NCBI GenBank assembly: GCA_008704415.1
Contig: VXIS01000221.1
Span: 17,928 to 81,927 of the forward strand
Reading direction: 5' to 3'
Length of the DNA stretch: 64,000 bases
Source: Sphaerosporella brunnea
Lineage: Eukaryota > Ascomycota > Pezizomycetes > Pezizales > Pyronemataceae
The notes under the pieces were generated by a model that was given only the letters and a program-made list of their open reading frames with translations, ran no database searches and had not been told where the DNA came from. Both the position numbers and the translations under genes were made by a program. Below, piece after piece: positions 35,066-47,113 of the stretch; position 1 is the stretch's first letter, and every line of letters begins with the position of its first letter.

Positions 35066-35210
35066 TACAGTAGAGTCTTCATATATGAATACGGTCGGGA
35101 CCGCTGAGGCTTATTCTTATAAAGCGAAATTTCTCATAGAGGGAGTGGCCTGTCCCATACAAGGTCGGTCAGGACCGGCCACACATAATCTTATAGGGCG
35201 GATATTCTTA
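35066..35210. mobile_element. Terminal segment resembling a pogo/Tc1-mariner element
   Basis: TA followed by CAGTAGAGTCTTCATATATG, then GGTCGGGACCG, CTTATAAAGCGAAATTTC and CATAGAGGGAG follows the pattern of pogo-like ends (CAGTAGA, CTC, TATAACGAA blocks). The opposite end was not found, so this would be a truncated copy. Confidence 0.35.
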
Positions 35211-36414
35211 CATGCCGGTATTCTTTTCTAAAGGCTCCACAGTACTCCACCCACCCATCTCCGTTCATCGTCAAAGACTTCCAAAAGCACCCTATCGATC
35301 GACGAGACATTGCCGGGCCGAAATGAGCCTGTGAGTGAACATTATCGAGGCCCGGCGCGTGGCCGGAGGGTAGCGCGCATTGGCGAATCCCCGCTGGAAC
35401 TGACTCTGCAGGGTGGCGGCAAACGTGCGTTGCTACGCTTGCCAACACTCTGGACAAGCCGCGATCGCGGAGTGGCACGGTCCACGGCGTTGGGCGTCGC
35501 GACAGGTGGCTCTTCAACGATCTTGCGCAAGCTTGAAGAAGCAATGCAACCCTGCGGTGGCCGCGCATGGATACCGCATAGGTTTTGACTCGCCGATGCA
35601 GGAAGTCGGAAAAGGCACCGCTGTGGGACTTCCCGACATCACGCACAGCGACGGGCGCGTGCTGCCGTCGCAGCAACTCCGACTGCATCATAATCGCGGC
35701 GGCATGGATGGGTATTCACCGCGCCACATCGTGTTCGCAAACGCGGTGTCGCCCACAGGGGGGGGGGGGGGTGGCAACACTGTCGGTGATGCAAACCGCA
35801 GAGGCGGCGCCGCCTGGCAAGCAACCAGCGACTACCAATCCGCACGGAAACGCCGTCACGGGGTTCCGGCCTGGAGAGGCGATAATCCTGTGTGTGCTGG
35901 TGATTCTGGCAGTCGCCATCAACGTCCATCAAGCAAACAGCGCGACTGCCGCAAGCAAGGCTGGCGTCGTGGCGCATTAAGCGACGAGGCAGCGCGGCTG
36001 AAAACGAGGCGTGAAGCCGCGTCCCGAGTGATCAACGTCAGCGATGACCGTATGCTAGCCGGACGAAGAATGGAAAATGGAGCTGTGAACCGTCAAACTG
36101 TGCCGCGCGTGAGTGCACTCTTGCAGAGTGGGCGACCACCAGAGGAGATCGCCATGCGCCTGACTGCGAGCGGTGACAAACCCGCGCTTAGTCATCGGAG
36201 CAGCGCTGCAAGGCGTAGTCCTGCCAGCTCGGGTATCGGCGCGTTGCACGTGACCCCACCGAGGTGGCGCAAGTGTCAGGGCCAGAACATCAACCGCTGG
36301 ACCGGTGACACCCTGAGCCAGGCTCGTGCTCTCGTGCGTCGGACTCATCGCTGGCACGCCCATCGTTGCACCCGCCGTGGCGGGATGCGCGGTAAACCTC
36401 AGCTCGGGTCGCGG
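35211..36414. other. GC-rich stretch, no gene supported
   Basis: A long open plus-strand frame (35413-36537) has no ATG near its start, crosses a run of 14 G and runs into repeat R4; its composition looks random. I do not call it a gene. Confidence 0.4.
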
Positions 36415-36640
36415 CTGCTTTTTGTTTTTTGTTTCGTTTTAATCATCCTGCATTCGGCCGCTTGCGGCCACGATATCGAGGCTATATGCACAGGTCTACC
36501 CTTGAACCTCACGTGTCCACAGAGGGGTGTGACCTGACAGACGCACCAAGGAAATTCGTAGCTGGTAGCGAGACAATAGGGAAGACAAAGCAAAAGGGAG
36601 ACAAAGGGAAATACAAAAGGAAGGACATCCATTTCTAACC
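36415..36640 (+). repeat. Repeat R4, copy 1
   Basis: TTTTGTTTCGTTTTAATCAT, then GGCCGCTTGCGGCCACGATA, CACGTGTCC and CACCAAGGAAATTCG recur in the same order at 57505-57690. The GGCCGC-TT-GCGGCC hairpin is conserved. On the minus strand both copies encode SWPQAA(E/K)C, MIKTK and a WC motif, so R4 may be a relic of a short gene. Confidence 0.65.
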
Positions 36641-37544
36641 ATTCATTCTTGTGGCTTCACTGGCCACTTGCCCACTTGCGTGCTACCCAAAAAGCCAAGG
36701 ACGGCCTCAGTGCACCTTGCATCTGCCAGAATTCTGGGTACAGGAGTGGAGGTCTTCTTCCAACCCTCCTTGTCATCCTCCCTGTCACTCAGGTCGCGGC
36801 TGAGGGCCCTGCCTCTATTTCCGCCCCAGAACATCAGCGTGTCGACCTGCGCTGCGGGCTTTCACGGACCCGCCACCGCGTGACTACCGCAGCGGGCTCG
36901 CTACGGGCCGCGGTGTGTCGCATATCGCCGTGCACACGCACGCCGGCGGACGGTGTGGATGTTTTGGCCCGCAGGGAACCGCCGGCGTGGGGGCAGCGAG
37001 GCAGTGGCGCGGTTGCGAGCAGTTCCGCGGTTTCAGCCCCACCGCCTGCTGAAATCTCGCCGCTTCCTGTGCCTGCTGTCGCGCATCAATCATTGTCTGT
37101 ATTCGACCGTGAACGAAGATGACAGTTTCTCTTCCCGTCCCTTTTGCCTACCCTGCGCCTCGTCGATGCGATGTGATCCCGCCGCACTACCACCAAGCAA
37201 ATGTGCAACACCGAGAACAGAAGAAAGAAACGGGCGCGAAACAGCTCTCAAAAGTTGTGCCGACCATGGCCCAGGTCACCGCAACCCTTCTGATCCCCCT
37301 CCTAGACTCGAACGATGACCTTGCCACGTAGTCGTCAAACACGGCTTGCCCAGCCTCCGGATCATGCAGAGTCTGACAGTGGGAGTGCCTCGGGACACAT
37401 TGTCGGATGGAATGGATACCGACGGGATGACAGCATATCACTCCTCCACTCGCTCGCTTTCTCTCGTCCTGATCCATCCATGCCTAGAAAGCCGGTTTCC
37501 AACAGATTGGAAAGACCCCTGCGATGCGCCCGCCTTCAGCGATG
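36641..37544. other. No gene recognised
   Basis: Short frames on both strands without family motifs. Confidence 0.4.
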
Positions 37545-38280
37545 ATCGTGTACGCCTGGGTTTCATCGACCCACCTGCATCAGAAGCATTGAAACGATTG
37601 ATGAGGAAGACAAGTGACAGAAGGCGCCGCAGACACGGGGCTCTAAGTGACTCGGGCTGGTCCAATATGCCCCAAGTGCGCTTCCCGAGCATTGTTGCTT
37701 GCGAGGACCCAGGAAGGGTGCCTATTCTTTCCAACTCCGGAGGGAATGTGTTCGGGAACACATGGGAGGTTTGAAAACGATACCGAGAAGATTGGCAAGG
37801 CCCCTTTGCTGTGAGCGACGTCAGCAATGTTCACCTGCAGATTTGGATCTTCGACGCACCCGGATGTGTGCCATTGACACGATTGACGAGGAGGACAAGT
37901 ACCGAAAAGGCGCCTCGGACTCACAACTCCGAGGGAGGCTTGCTATGCGTTGACGCCGCGGGGGATATGTGCTTCGCGAGACGTAGTCTATACAGAATGA
38001 CACCGAGATGATCAGCAACCGCGCGTCTCAGGGGATGATAGCGGCGGCACACAAGGATCATCGACTAACCCGAATCCGTGCCATTGGCACGATTGACGAG
38101 GCAAGAAAGACGTCACGGAGAAACAGGTCCAACCGATGCTGGTCGCGATCGGCGGCCAGCAAGCCAACTCAGCCCGGCCCACAAGGCACGTCTTGGGCCG
38201 GGCTCTGGGGGGGCATTGGTGTTTGAGGAGGCGATGTGCGAACTTCCTGTTCCTTGCCGAGGGGATGGAAATGACCACAT
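37545..38280. repeat. Repeat R7: three degenerate units, about 200-270 bp
   Basis: GTGCCATTGACACGATTGAC (37870), GTGCCATTGGCACGATTGAC (38078) and a weaker CATTGAAACGATTGATGAGG (37586) mark the units; each continues GAGGAAGACAAG-like. Units 1 and 2 also share CCGAGAAGATTGGCAA / CCGAGATGATCAGCAA. On the minus strand the shared peptide is LPRQSCQWH. Confidence 0.55.
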
Positions 38281-38550
38281 GTGGTCAAGGAAGAAACGAT
38301 AGTGTCAGTGTTCCAATCGTCCAGCCCGCCGGTCAGGCTGCTTCGCCTGCAGCTGACGTCGGGCTGACTGGCGGGCTTGCAGCGGATGCAGGGATCATGC
38401 GCTACGCGGACTGGTGGCGGTGCATTTTGGTAGCCCACCCGCGTAGCAGCGCTTTTTGAACCGGCGATTGGAAACCGCCAATGGGCTGTCAAAGCCCGAG
38501 GTACCGAGGCAATGGGCGCACATTCTCGGTGCCGGCCCGATTTTGACCGC

Positions 38551-38692
38551 GAGAGAGAGAGAGACCTCATATATCTTCTCGACGGTCTCATCGTCGGTGG
38601 AGAGAGAGAGAGAGACCTCATATATCTCCTCGATGGTCTCATCGTGGGTGGAGAGAGAGAGAGAGACCACTCCTCGATGGTCTCATCGTTAG
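38551..38692. repeat. Minisatellite, about 50-bp period, three units
   Basis: Each unit is (GA)6-7 followed by GACCTCATATATCTCCTCGA and TGGTCTCATCGTGGGTG; the third unit lacks the CTCATATATC block. Confidence 0.9.
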
Positions 38693-39284
38693 TGCAAGTC
38701 TGCGGTTTTGGGGTTGCCGCTCGAGATGCCTTTCGTCATGAAGAGGATGCGTGGAGGAGGTATATGGCGTGCTTGCGGTTGCAGCCTCCGGTTTTGGTGG
38801 CATATCTTGCGATGCCTTCCTGGGGCGATAGCTCCCCAGTTGTGAAGCGGCACAAGACAGTCGGTGACGCGGATTGCGTCATGAATAGGAAACTCAAACT
38901 CAGGGTGGCGGTGGTTTCAGGCCGGGGAAATAACCTCCTGGGTCTGCAAGGCTCCACTTCCCAGCCACTGGGAAGCAGAAACTGCGCCACAGAGATCCTT
39001 GAGGGACTCACGTTAACGGCGCGCAGCCCGAGTGATAATTCTCAGCAGCTGCTCCAGCTATCATTTTTTCCTCCTACCTCCTCGGCACATGCGAACTGCT
39101 TGCCCTAACAGGCCCTCAAAGACCGAAATACCGATTCCGGGCATATGCCCGGTCAGCCCTGCGCAATCTTCTCAGGGCTCTCTGGCCACCGTGTATGGGC
39201 TGAGGGCTGATCATTGTTGTGTCAGCCACCTAAGCTGAAAGATTTTCTTGGTGGATCGCACTCCACAGGCGATGTATGCCTTCA
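38693..39284. other. No gene recognised; perfect 16-bp palindrome
   Basis: CCGGGCATATGCCCGG lies at 39137-39152. Frames are short and family-less. Confidence 0.4.
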
Positions 39285-41240
39285 CCCCGGCACAGGCTCT
39301 GAAATGCCCAGAGGGGGCCATCCCCCTCGACTTAGACCCAGAATCCCAGACAGACCGCATCGGTGAGCTCTAAGGCTTCATCGCGGCCGGAAAATCTAAG
39401 CTCAAGAGGAGAGACATGGTCAGCAACGGCATATCAAGAGGTTCTCGTGCGACCAACCTTTCCGGGCTGAATCCCTTTGGGATAATGCTGCGCGGCAGCT
39501 CCAGCTGGTATCGATGGGTGCCGCATTGCCGCAACATGGACGAGCCATGACCAGTGTGGTAACCATTCGACCCAAAAGTCCGCGATGCTGGCACGGTGTG
39601 CCTTCAGCACGGCCGGAAAACCTAAGCTCACGAGGAGAGCCATAGTCAGCAACGGCATATCAAGACGTTCTTGTGCGACTCACCTTTCCGGTCTGAATCC
39701 CTATCGGATAATGCCCAGAGCGGGCCACCCCCCCTCGACGTAGACGCAGAAACCCCAACAGACCCCATCCGAGAACTCCAAGGCCTCATCGCGGCCGGAA
39801 AACCTAAGCTGAGGAGAAGAGACTTAGTCAGCAAAGGCATATCAAGGGGTCCTCGTGCGACTCACCTTTCCGGCCTGAATAGCTATGGGATAATGCTGAG
39901 CAGCAGCTCCAGCCGGTATCGATGGATGGTGCATCGCCGCAACACGGGTCAGCCACGACGAGTGTGGTAATCACTGGACCCAAAAGTCCGCGATGCTGGC
40001 ACGGTGCACGTGCCATCAGACAATATTGTCGGCCAGGGTCGGTATGCTCTGTTGAACGCAGTGCATCGTTCAGTTTTGCAAGAGCAGCTGTATCGTTCCA
40101 TCGTTGTTGAAGCTCTTGAGATAGGTCCGCAAGGTACATTGCTGGTTTCTCGGCTGACTTTCATCGGCCGTCCCTACTCGCTGGGAATAGTTCCCCGCGA
40201 ACAGGCCGATGATGCTGGGGCGGCCGACGGCCGACTCCGTGAGTGGACTAGCACACCGCGCCCGAATCAAGTCCAGACACAAACGTTGGCCGCACCCGTG
40301 AGTGGGCTAGCACACCGCACCCGAATGAAGTCCAGACACAAACGGTGGCCGCACCCCTGTATTGGTGCGGCCGCCGTGCCCACTTCTCGGCTATGAGGCC
40401 ATACCCCAAAGAGTTGCGGAACAAGCGATGGCCCCGGCCATCTGTAGGCTAGGCATTCACGCCAGTAACCACTCACCGGTCGGACACTGAGCGCCAGACA
40501 CTTGGATAGGAGTAGCTCGTCTATATCGTCGGTCTCCAGTCATCGTATGGTGACCACCTTGTGGATGGTGCCGCCTCCAGGCCTGGAATTCTTCCGTCGG
40601 TGGGCTGTGAGCCGTGTGCGGCGAACCAACTTTACTTAGGCTGGGAGCAGATCCAAAGTCAGCAACGGCACTTTAATACGTTGGTGAGCGGCTGACATTC
40701 ACCGCCTGAATCCCACGGGGATTATTCCCCACTGCAGCTCGGGCTGGCATTGATTGGGGCTTCATCGTCGCAAAGGTGGACTGCCTGGACAACTCAACTC
40801 CGTGTTTGGCGACCACACGACCGCGATATTGTCCTGATGTAAGTGTCCCCAGGTAATGTGCCCGGCCAGTGGTGGTATGCACGGTTGAACCCAGAACATC
40901 AAACAGCGCTGCAGGAGGAGCTCTGTGGTCTTCAAGTTGTCGCAGCTCTTAAGCTATGTCAGCAATGAGATATGAAAAGATTTTCGAGTGACTTACGTCG
41001 GCAACCTGAATACAGTGGGGATGCTGTTGCCAAGAATGGAAGCAGATACAAACGTATTGATGCGGTTTTCTTCTCGTATCTGAGTAATGTCCGTGGATTG
41101 TGAAGGCGTCCCAGCCACCGCAAAGTCGCCATGACGACCACAAGGACAAAAGGAGGAGCATTATGGTCTCCTCGTTGGGGGAGCCTTTAGCCTATGTCAG
41201 CAGTGGAATATTAACAAATGGTCGTGTCACTCACCTTCAG
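39285..41240 (-). repeat. R8: amplified exon-intron unit, six copies
   Basis: On the minus strand a segment GTGAGTCGCACGA...TTGATATGCC...TTGCTGAC recurs at 41192-41234, 40954-40996, about 40654-40700, 39822-39865, 39641-39683 and about 39415-39458. The first two are exactly 43 nt with GT donor, GCTGAC branch site and ATAG acceptor, which is a complete fungal intron. Three others keep the branch site but have lost the AG. Flanking blocks are also shared (CATCCATCGATACCGGC, AGCTGCTGC, CCGGAAAG before the donor; CGGCCGCGATGAGGCC after). This looks like a gene whose exon-intron unit was duplicated several times and then decayed. The protein family is not identified. Confidence 0.6.
40239..40356. 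repeat. 59-bp tandem duplication
   Basis: GTGAGTGG(A/G)CTAGCACACC through GGCCGCACCC occurs at 40239 and 40298, with four or five differences. It lies within the R8 region. Confidence 0.9.
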
Positions 41241-41689
41241 GGCTGTCAATGGTCCGGCCGGCCGCCAGGTCAAACCGGTCCCCACGCAGTGGGTCAGGTC
41301 GCGGCGGTAATGTGGCAGGCCCGACAGGTTCGGGCCAGCATGACAAAAGCTGGATATCTGATAGGTGCATGTGAGGTGATGGACTGATATCCATGCGGTT
41401 CGCATCGCGTATGTCACCAGTTTCCGTGGCAGCGCGAAACCAAGGGAATTTCATGCGTTGCAGTGAGGGTTGAGGTTCGATCGTCGCTGCGGATCCTGAT
41501 GTTTCCGCTGCAATGTAGACTCCAGAAGTTGTTGTGTACACGTACCATGAAGATCAGGCTGCGCGATTTCTTGCGCGGTCGTCTGAGTTAGCATGCAGTC
41601 TATGCTGGCTGCGGGGTGCAAGGAAGAGGAGGTACCAGCGCAGCTTTATACACCGAGAGGTGGTGGCAGGCGCGGTAGTGCAGGTCCAG

Positions 41690-43000
41690 GTCAGTTCGGG
41701 TTCAGCTTGTCGGTGGTGGGGCAGTGGCAGCAGTGGCAAAGCCCTAGTTAGCATGAGAGGGTGGCAAACAAGGAGAGGCGGATGTGTGTGCTTGGATGAA
41801 GAGGGCTGATCGCCTGGAATTCTGAAATACCCGTGCAGCATGCCGCAAAATCCGCGGAAATACGGACTGACACGGAAACAAGATTATTTGGGAAATTTAA
41901 AGGGCTCACAATATCCAGCTTCCTGGAGTTGCCACGGTGACCGTGATGAGCACAGCCCGCAGTACCTACCGAAATCAGAGTGGAGCTGCTGTCTGGGCAA
42001 TCGTGCCGTTAGCTATTTGCTAGCAACGGCTCGCACATCGTGGTCTCAACGTCGGCTCTGCGTTGGTAACAACGTTCCATCGGCCGCAGTGGGAGTTTTT
42101 CCTTTGCTGTTGACCCTGGTATTCCGCTGTCGTTACGGAAGGTTGATCCGTTCGGCGGATAAATAGCGACAGAAAGGTTTTCAGTGTCCAAGCAAGATAC
42201 ACCAACGCGAATGCTGACATCTTGTACGCTGGATCTGCGCGTTTCTTTGACGATCCAGCTCCACGGCGTGTGACGTCTATAAAACTCCTCCCCATTGTTC
42301 GCCCCTGCAGCGTGATAGATACGCTCAATGCTGGTCGCGATGTTGACGCAGGCACATGCCATTGTCGTCTGGTGAGCAGTCGCCGGTGCAGCTACTCCGG
42401 CTGTCTGCAGGCGCAAGCAAGCATGGCCAGCTGTGCAGCGTGCTATCCACCGCTGTGGTCATCAACCCGGTGTCGTGGACTTGTTCGCGTGCGGGGTCGG
42501 AAGTTCGGTGGTATGGTGCAGGCAGGTGTGGTGGGCTCTAAGGCAGTCTCGGTGGTTGGAAAATAAATGGAGGTGATCGAGTGCATTTGCAGAAAGAAGG
42601 CTGATCTGCAGGAATTTAAAAATATCCGTACAACATGCCGTGAAAAGCGGGGAAGCACCGGACGTAATTATAACAAGATGGGTGGGGAAATTTGTAGGTG
42701 CCAAAATATTCACTCCCCACGTCTTGCCACTCTGATCGCCACAGGCACACCGTTTGGGACTTGCCCCAATCCAGCGTCCTGTCCACAAGAGAGCAACCAT
42801 GCCATCTGTTATTTGTCGACAATGGCTCCCATTTCGGTGGGTCAACTTCATCCACCCCTTGATCTACACATTCCATCCGCCTATGCCGGCTGCGTGGACC
42901 GTGATTGTTTGCACCGGTGAGCGGTTCCCGCCCTTGGACCCTGCTGGTCCGCTTTGCACGACATTACGGAAGACACTGCTTCTTTCGGGACGCTCATGTT
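41690..43000. repeat. R9: diverged duplication, about 790 bp apart
   Basis: GGGCTGATCGCCTGGAATTC (41803) and AGGCTGATCTGCAGGAATTT (42597) begin parallel stretches that both continue ATACCCGTGCAGCATGCCG / ATATCCGTACAACATGCCG and later GCTAGCAACGGCTC / GTCGACAATGGCTC. On the minus strand the start of copy 1 has a TATAAAG box (about 41645), so it may once have been a promoter and first exon. No family is recognised. Confidence 0.5.
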
Positions 43001-45934
43001 TTTACTCGACGATTTTTCAAGTATGCGGATGCCCAGAAACCCTAACCCAGGCCGGCGCTGAGAGGGAACTGGGAAGGTCCACCCGAACGAGCTTCCCAGA
43101 GCTTCCCTGAGGTCGCGGAGGGGCTCACAAAAACAAGGGCCTTTAGTAGTGTGCTGCAGGTGTATTATGTGGAAGAACGGAGAGACCTCGTGCGGGCGCT
43201 CTCGTTGAAAAGGATGTTCTGTAACCCCTGGGTCTGGGTTAGCATCCGGGCACTTAAAAAATGGTCGAGTAGCATCGCAGTGTTCAGTTGCGGCGATCTA
43301 CGGATCGCCACTCCTGCACATTGGCAGCAGCAGCGGCATGTTGTCCGAGCAAGTCATCCGTTTATGAATTTACCGGCTGCACGGTTCACCGGGTGCAACG
43401 TCCAGCGTAGCCCCAACATGTGTTTGGACCCTGATCATGACGGATCTGCCCGAGGAACCTACTGAAAAATTGCACTTCCTGCATACCTGGGTACATATAC
43501 GTTATCCTGTTAATATACAAAGAACATAAACATGGAAAGGCGCTTCTCAGCCGGAGCTGTGGATGTTAGACTCCGTGGTTGCCGCTACAATGACAAGGCT
43601 AGTCATTCTCAAAGCATAGTGCACCCAACGCCTGGCCGATTATGATGTGCTAGTCAGGAGGTCATGTTGCAGTTGGAGGCAGGCGCGATCGGTGGGTTTC
43701 CAGGTGTGACGCTCGGTTGAATGTGGGAGGTATTGCGCCGCCATTGACGGGTCACGGGCCATAGAATGACAGCGGCGGGCTATCTACGAGGTCGGTGCAA
43801 GGGCATAAGATACGCTGACTTATGCTTGACTGGAGCGAAAGCAAACAACGTTTTACAACCAAGGTACACCTCTCTCCCACTTCTATCGGGCCTCTCAACA
43901 ATGGCGTTCCGTCGATGTAGACGTTGACTTGTTTTCTGTACATGTCCATACTACCCTCGGCGCAGTTATCCAGAGCAGTTCCCGCACACGTCTGGAGCTC
44001 GCAGTCAACTGGGACAGGTGATTCGACCATCAATCATGCGCTCCGGGTGGAAGGATATGCTTCCTTCCATCAAAACCAGCATTCTAGGATTTCTCTCTGT
44101 CCCGAGTTCCTTTTCGACGAAGTGGGTGCATTGTAGCATGCAGGTCTCACATTTCGCGGTCCGTTGAACCAGCGTGCGGCCTCGACAGCGATGCCTATGG
44201 CATTCAGGCCCGGGAGTGAGCGGCGTACTTTGTGAGCCGGATGATAAGTCGGTGGGCGGATCTCCATCTCTTGCTTCATTTGGTCGCGTGGTCCGATTGC
44301 AGGTGTTACCGGTCATATACCCAACCTGCCCGGTGTCCGAGAGCACCCCCACGGTCATCAGCCGCAGGTTCCGTGTGCACTTCCCCGGCTTTGCTCTCAA
44401 TATGGCCTTGCTGTGCTTAAGATCACATGGGGCAGATGACGTGAAAGATAGGGCTGTGACAAGCCAACAAGCAAGATGCTGAAGGTGCGCCTTTGCTAGA
44501 TCTTCGTCGCGTGCATCGACGGGCTGTCGACGTCTGACGGCCATCGCGGTCTGAGGCCCGAGTCCCATCGTTGTTTGAATCTGTCTTTGATCTTCCGTTC
44601 GGAGACGCTGCAGCCATCGCGGGGTCCTGGAGCATTCTTTACAGCACCCTGGCGTCCCGGTGTGGTTCTGTCCATTCTGCATTCACCTTAGTTCAACGAC
44701 TACCTCACCCCTTTCAGCAATTCTCCCTCGCCGTATAAAGCTATCATCACAGCATGTGACCTTGCTTGGACCGCTGAACTTCCCGAGGGAATCGTACAAC
44801 AATTTCAGGTTTGTTCCTCACGAAGGATGAAAGCAAGATACCACCATCGGGGGCATTGACAGTGGTGTCCCGCCGGTCTTTGAAACAAGTCGCGATTCAG
44901 CTGCGTGAAACAGGGCGACGCAAATGGACGCGTAGAGACGACACACACTGCTGATGAAGCGCTTGAGAAGCCGTGTGGCCGACAACGCGAACAAAGCAAC
45001 GTGAGATGGCCAAACGCCAGTCCATTGTGGGCTGTCCAAAGCCTCAGTCATGGGGCGTGTGAGAAAACGTCGTAGCTGGCTATTCATTTTAAAAGCCCCT
45101 ACAGCACCCTACCGTTGTGCTCAGTTCAAACGTCCAGACGAGACCCATCTGTCACTCTTGCGTACCAGCTTTTTGCTAGGAAAAATCGATCGAGAGACGG
45201 GAATGCAAACTACAAAGTTTCCAGGTAAGAAACTGTAAACCCGCTCCACTGCACTGTGCGTGCAAACACTCTGGCATAATCGGAAGCATATCTAGGGCCG
45301 TAGATGGCTGTTCTCTGTAGAATATCTTCGCCCTTCCACGCTTGTGTTTGCGCTCTAGGGCTGCGATGGCTAAGAGCATGTTACGACGACACCAAACTGA
45401 GCGCATCGCCGACCAATATAATCCGGAATGGTATTTGTTCTACCGCTGCTCACTGCTCACGCTGCCGTGCTTTTACATTGATGAAGTGTTTCGAAGCGTT
45501 GTCCTTTTTTGATTTCCTTTCCGTCAGGTACTTCTGCCAGAGGAGCTTGAGTCTCTCCTCACAAGGAGCCTTTATCAGAACTGACCACAGCATTTGGATG
45601 AACGGACGGTAAGGCTCTGGGGAACAAGGTTGGACATGCAATGCGGTACAAGCATTCCAGGGTAGTGATTATTGTCATTGAATATAACTCTGTAAATTGT
45701 GATCAACACAGAAAAGTGTGGCATTCCTCTAATATACCTGAACAGGTGTAATCAGGAAGACGTTTACCGAACCATACAAAGCTCACCAAACTGCCTTCAT
45801 GTCAATTCAAAAGCAACATGCCACTGTGAATTTCCTCTGGCCACCACCTTCTACCTTCTGATGATGAGTAAGGCTTTCCCATTCCACCGCACGCGTTACG
45901 ATACTTTGTTGCAACATCCTAGATATATCCCACA
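43001..45934. other. No gene assigned; one long minus-strand frame
   Basis: The minus-strand frame 44005-44682 starts with ATG and is 225 codons long, but it is Arg/Thr-rich without a domain, and another frame there (44070-44279: PGLNAIGIAVEAARWFNGPR) looks equally protein-like. Neither can be assigned. A further minus frame is open at 43752-44033. The remainder to 45934 is featureless. Confidence 0.3.
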
Positions 45935-46989
45935 ATGCAGGTAGGCATTTCGCAAACCCCTCCATCTGGTCGCACAGCAGTCATAACTGGTGACGTATAG
46001 AGCCCTCGCAACCAGACAACCTTGAAAGAGGTTGCGCACCGGAACCCGGTCGTACCACCACATCTTGGACCGCCACGGCCGACGCTCGGCGCCTTGCCAA
46101 CAGAATTGCAGCTTGAAATCGGGTCTTATATCACGCTGTCAGCGCAGCTATACACGCTGCTGCGTGTGAACCGTCGTTTTTACGCTGTTTTTCGCGACAT
46201 TCTTTACAAAATACCCGTACGGGCCCTCCAGCGCGACAGGCTGATAACTACACGGAACCTGGGCGCTGTGCGCCGACTGCTTGCCAACGGTCTTCTCGAC
46301 ATCGAGGCCGACATCGAATACCCACCGTTTGAGGAAAGCTGGTACATGTTCAAGAGCAAGATGCTCTTCGAAGCGATATGCCTGCACGATCTCTGTATGG
46401 TGCAGCTGTTGCTGAAGTCCGGGGCAAGCACCGCAGAGTGCCAGATGGACGCAAGCGCCAGAACATTGGAGATGGGCAAACTGTTGGCGCAACATGGCAC
46501 CAGCGTGAGGGCTGCAGCCTCTGCGAAGCCAATTATATTGTGTCTCCTGGTGCGAGAATTCCAACCGGGGCAGCACACGTGGTGTGCTAAGGCTTTATTC
46601 TGGGAACCTTCGGGCGAGACTGGTGTGGTCACAACGTTTGGCTTCAGATCAGCAGTACGCGCCCGCATTTCGGCAGCGTTTTGTAAGTACATGGACCTTG
46701 TTGCTTTAGTTCAAGCACTGGAGTCATTGCAGTCGCAGTTTTTGATTGTTCACGTTCACTTGCGGACCACTCGCTGCTTTCAAGCATTGCGGCGTTGCTA
46801 TATTTTCCGGGATCTCTGTCTCCAAACCCTCAAGGTTGGGGGTGGCAGAGAATGCCCGGATTTCTGAAGATGAAGTCAACTGTTGATTCACAGATAGCGC
46901 TGGTATCATTTCAGCCCGCCCGGTATACAATTCTATCACAGTCTATAACCTGCCACTACGCTCCTCCACGGCTTCACTGCAGATCATAG
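45935..46989 (+). CDS. F-box/ankyrin-repeat protein, two or three exons
   Basis: Proposed exons: 45935-45940 (Met-Gln), 46001-46682 and 46733-46989 (TAG), giving 314 residues. The 60-nt first intron (GTAGGC...TATAG) is suggested because the frame of exon 2 is open back to a TAG at 45998 with no ATG. The 50-nt second intron (GTAAGT at 46683, GCAG ending at 46732) is supported because exon 3 continues with FDCSRSLADHSLLSSIAALL. Residues 31-72 form an F-box (LGALPTELQLEIGSYI, LLRVNRRFYAVFRDILYK). Ankyrin-type repeats follow at 86-103 (RNLGAVRRLLANGLLDIE) and 124-145 (LFEAICLHDLCMVQLLLKSG); a third is weak. The expected role is substrate selection in an SCF ubiquitin ligase, by analogy. The C-terminal 60 residues are atypical, so the 3' end could be wrong or decayed. 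Confidence 0.65.
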
Positions 46990-47113
46990 AGCTGCGCTCA
47001 GTAATGTGCAGCACAATCCCAGCTAATCACCCAGCATTGCACAGCATAGGCATATGGCAGCATAGTCGCTCCGCCGTATCGTCGGTCAAGATCCTCCACA
47101 TCTTCGATCCAGA
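46990..47113. other. Junction between F-box/ankyrin gene and DIRS-like relic
   Basis: No feature apart from possible 5' remains of the DIRS reverse transcriptase. Confidence 0.35.

Noticed and set aside
35413..36537. 374-codon open plus-strand frame
   Set aside because: No ATG near its start, crosses a 14-G run and ends in repeat R4; composition looks random and no domain is visible.
38551..38692. Possible CRISPR-like array
   Set aside because: Units are contiguous with no spacers and the context is eukaryotic; it is a minisatellite.
39828..40139. Tetratricopeptide-like helix in a minus-strand frame (LSQELQQRWNDTAALAKL)
   Set aside because: A single helix-like stretch; the homologous R8 unit favours a different frame.
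44005..44682. 225-codon minus-strand frame with ATG
   Set aside because: No domain, Arg/Thr-rich, and a competing frame looks equally plausible; not called as a gene.
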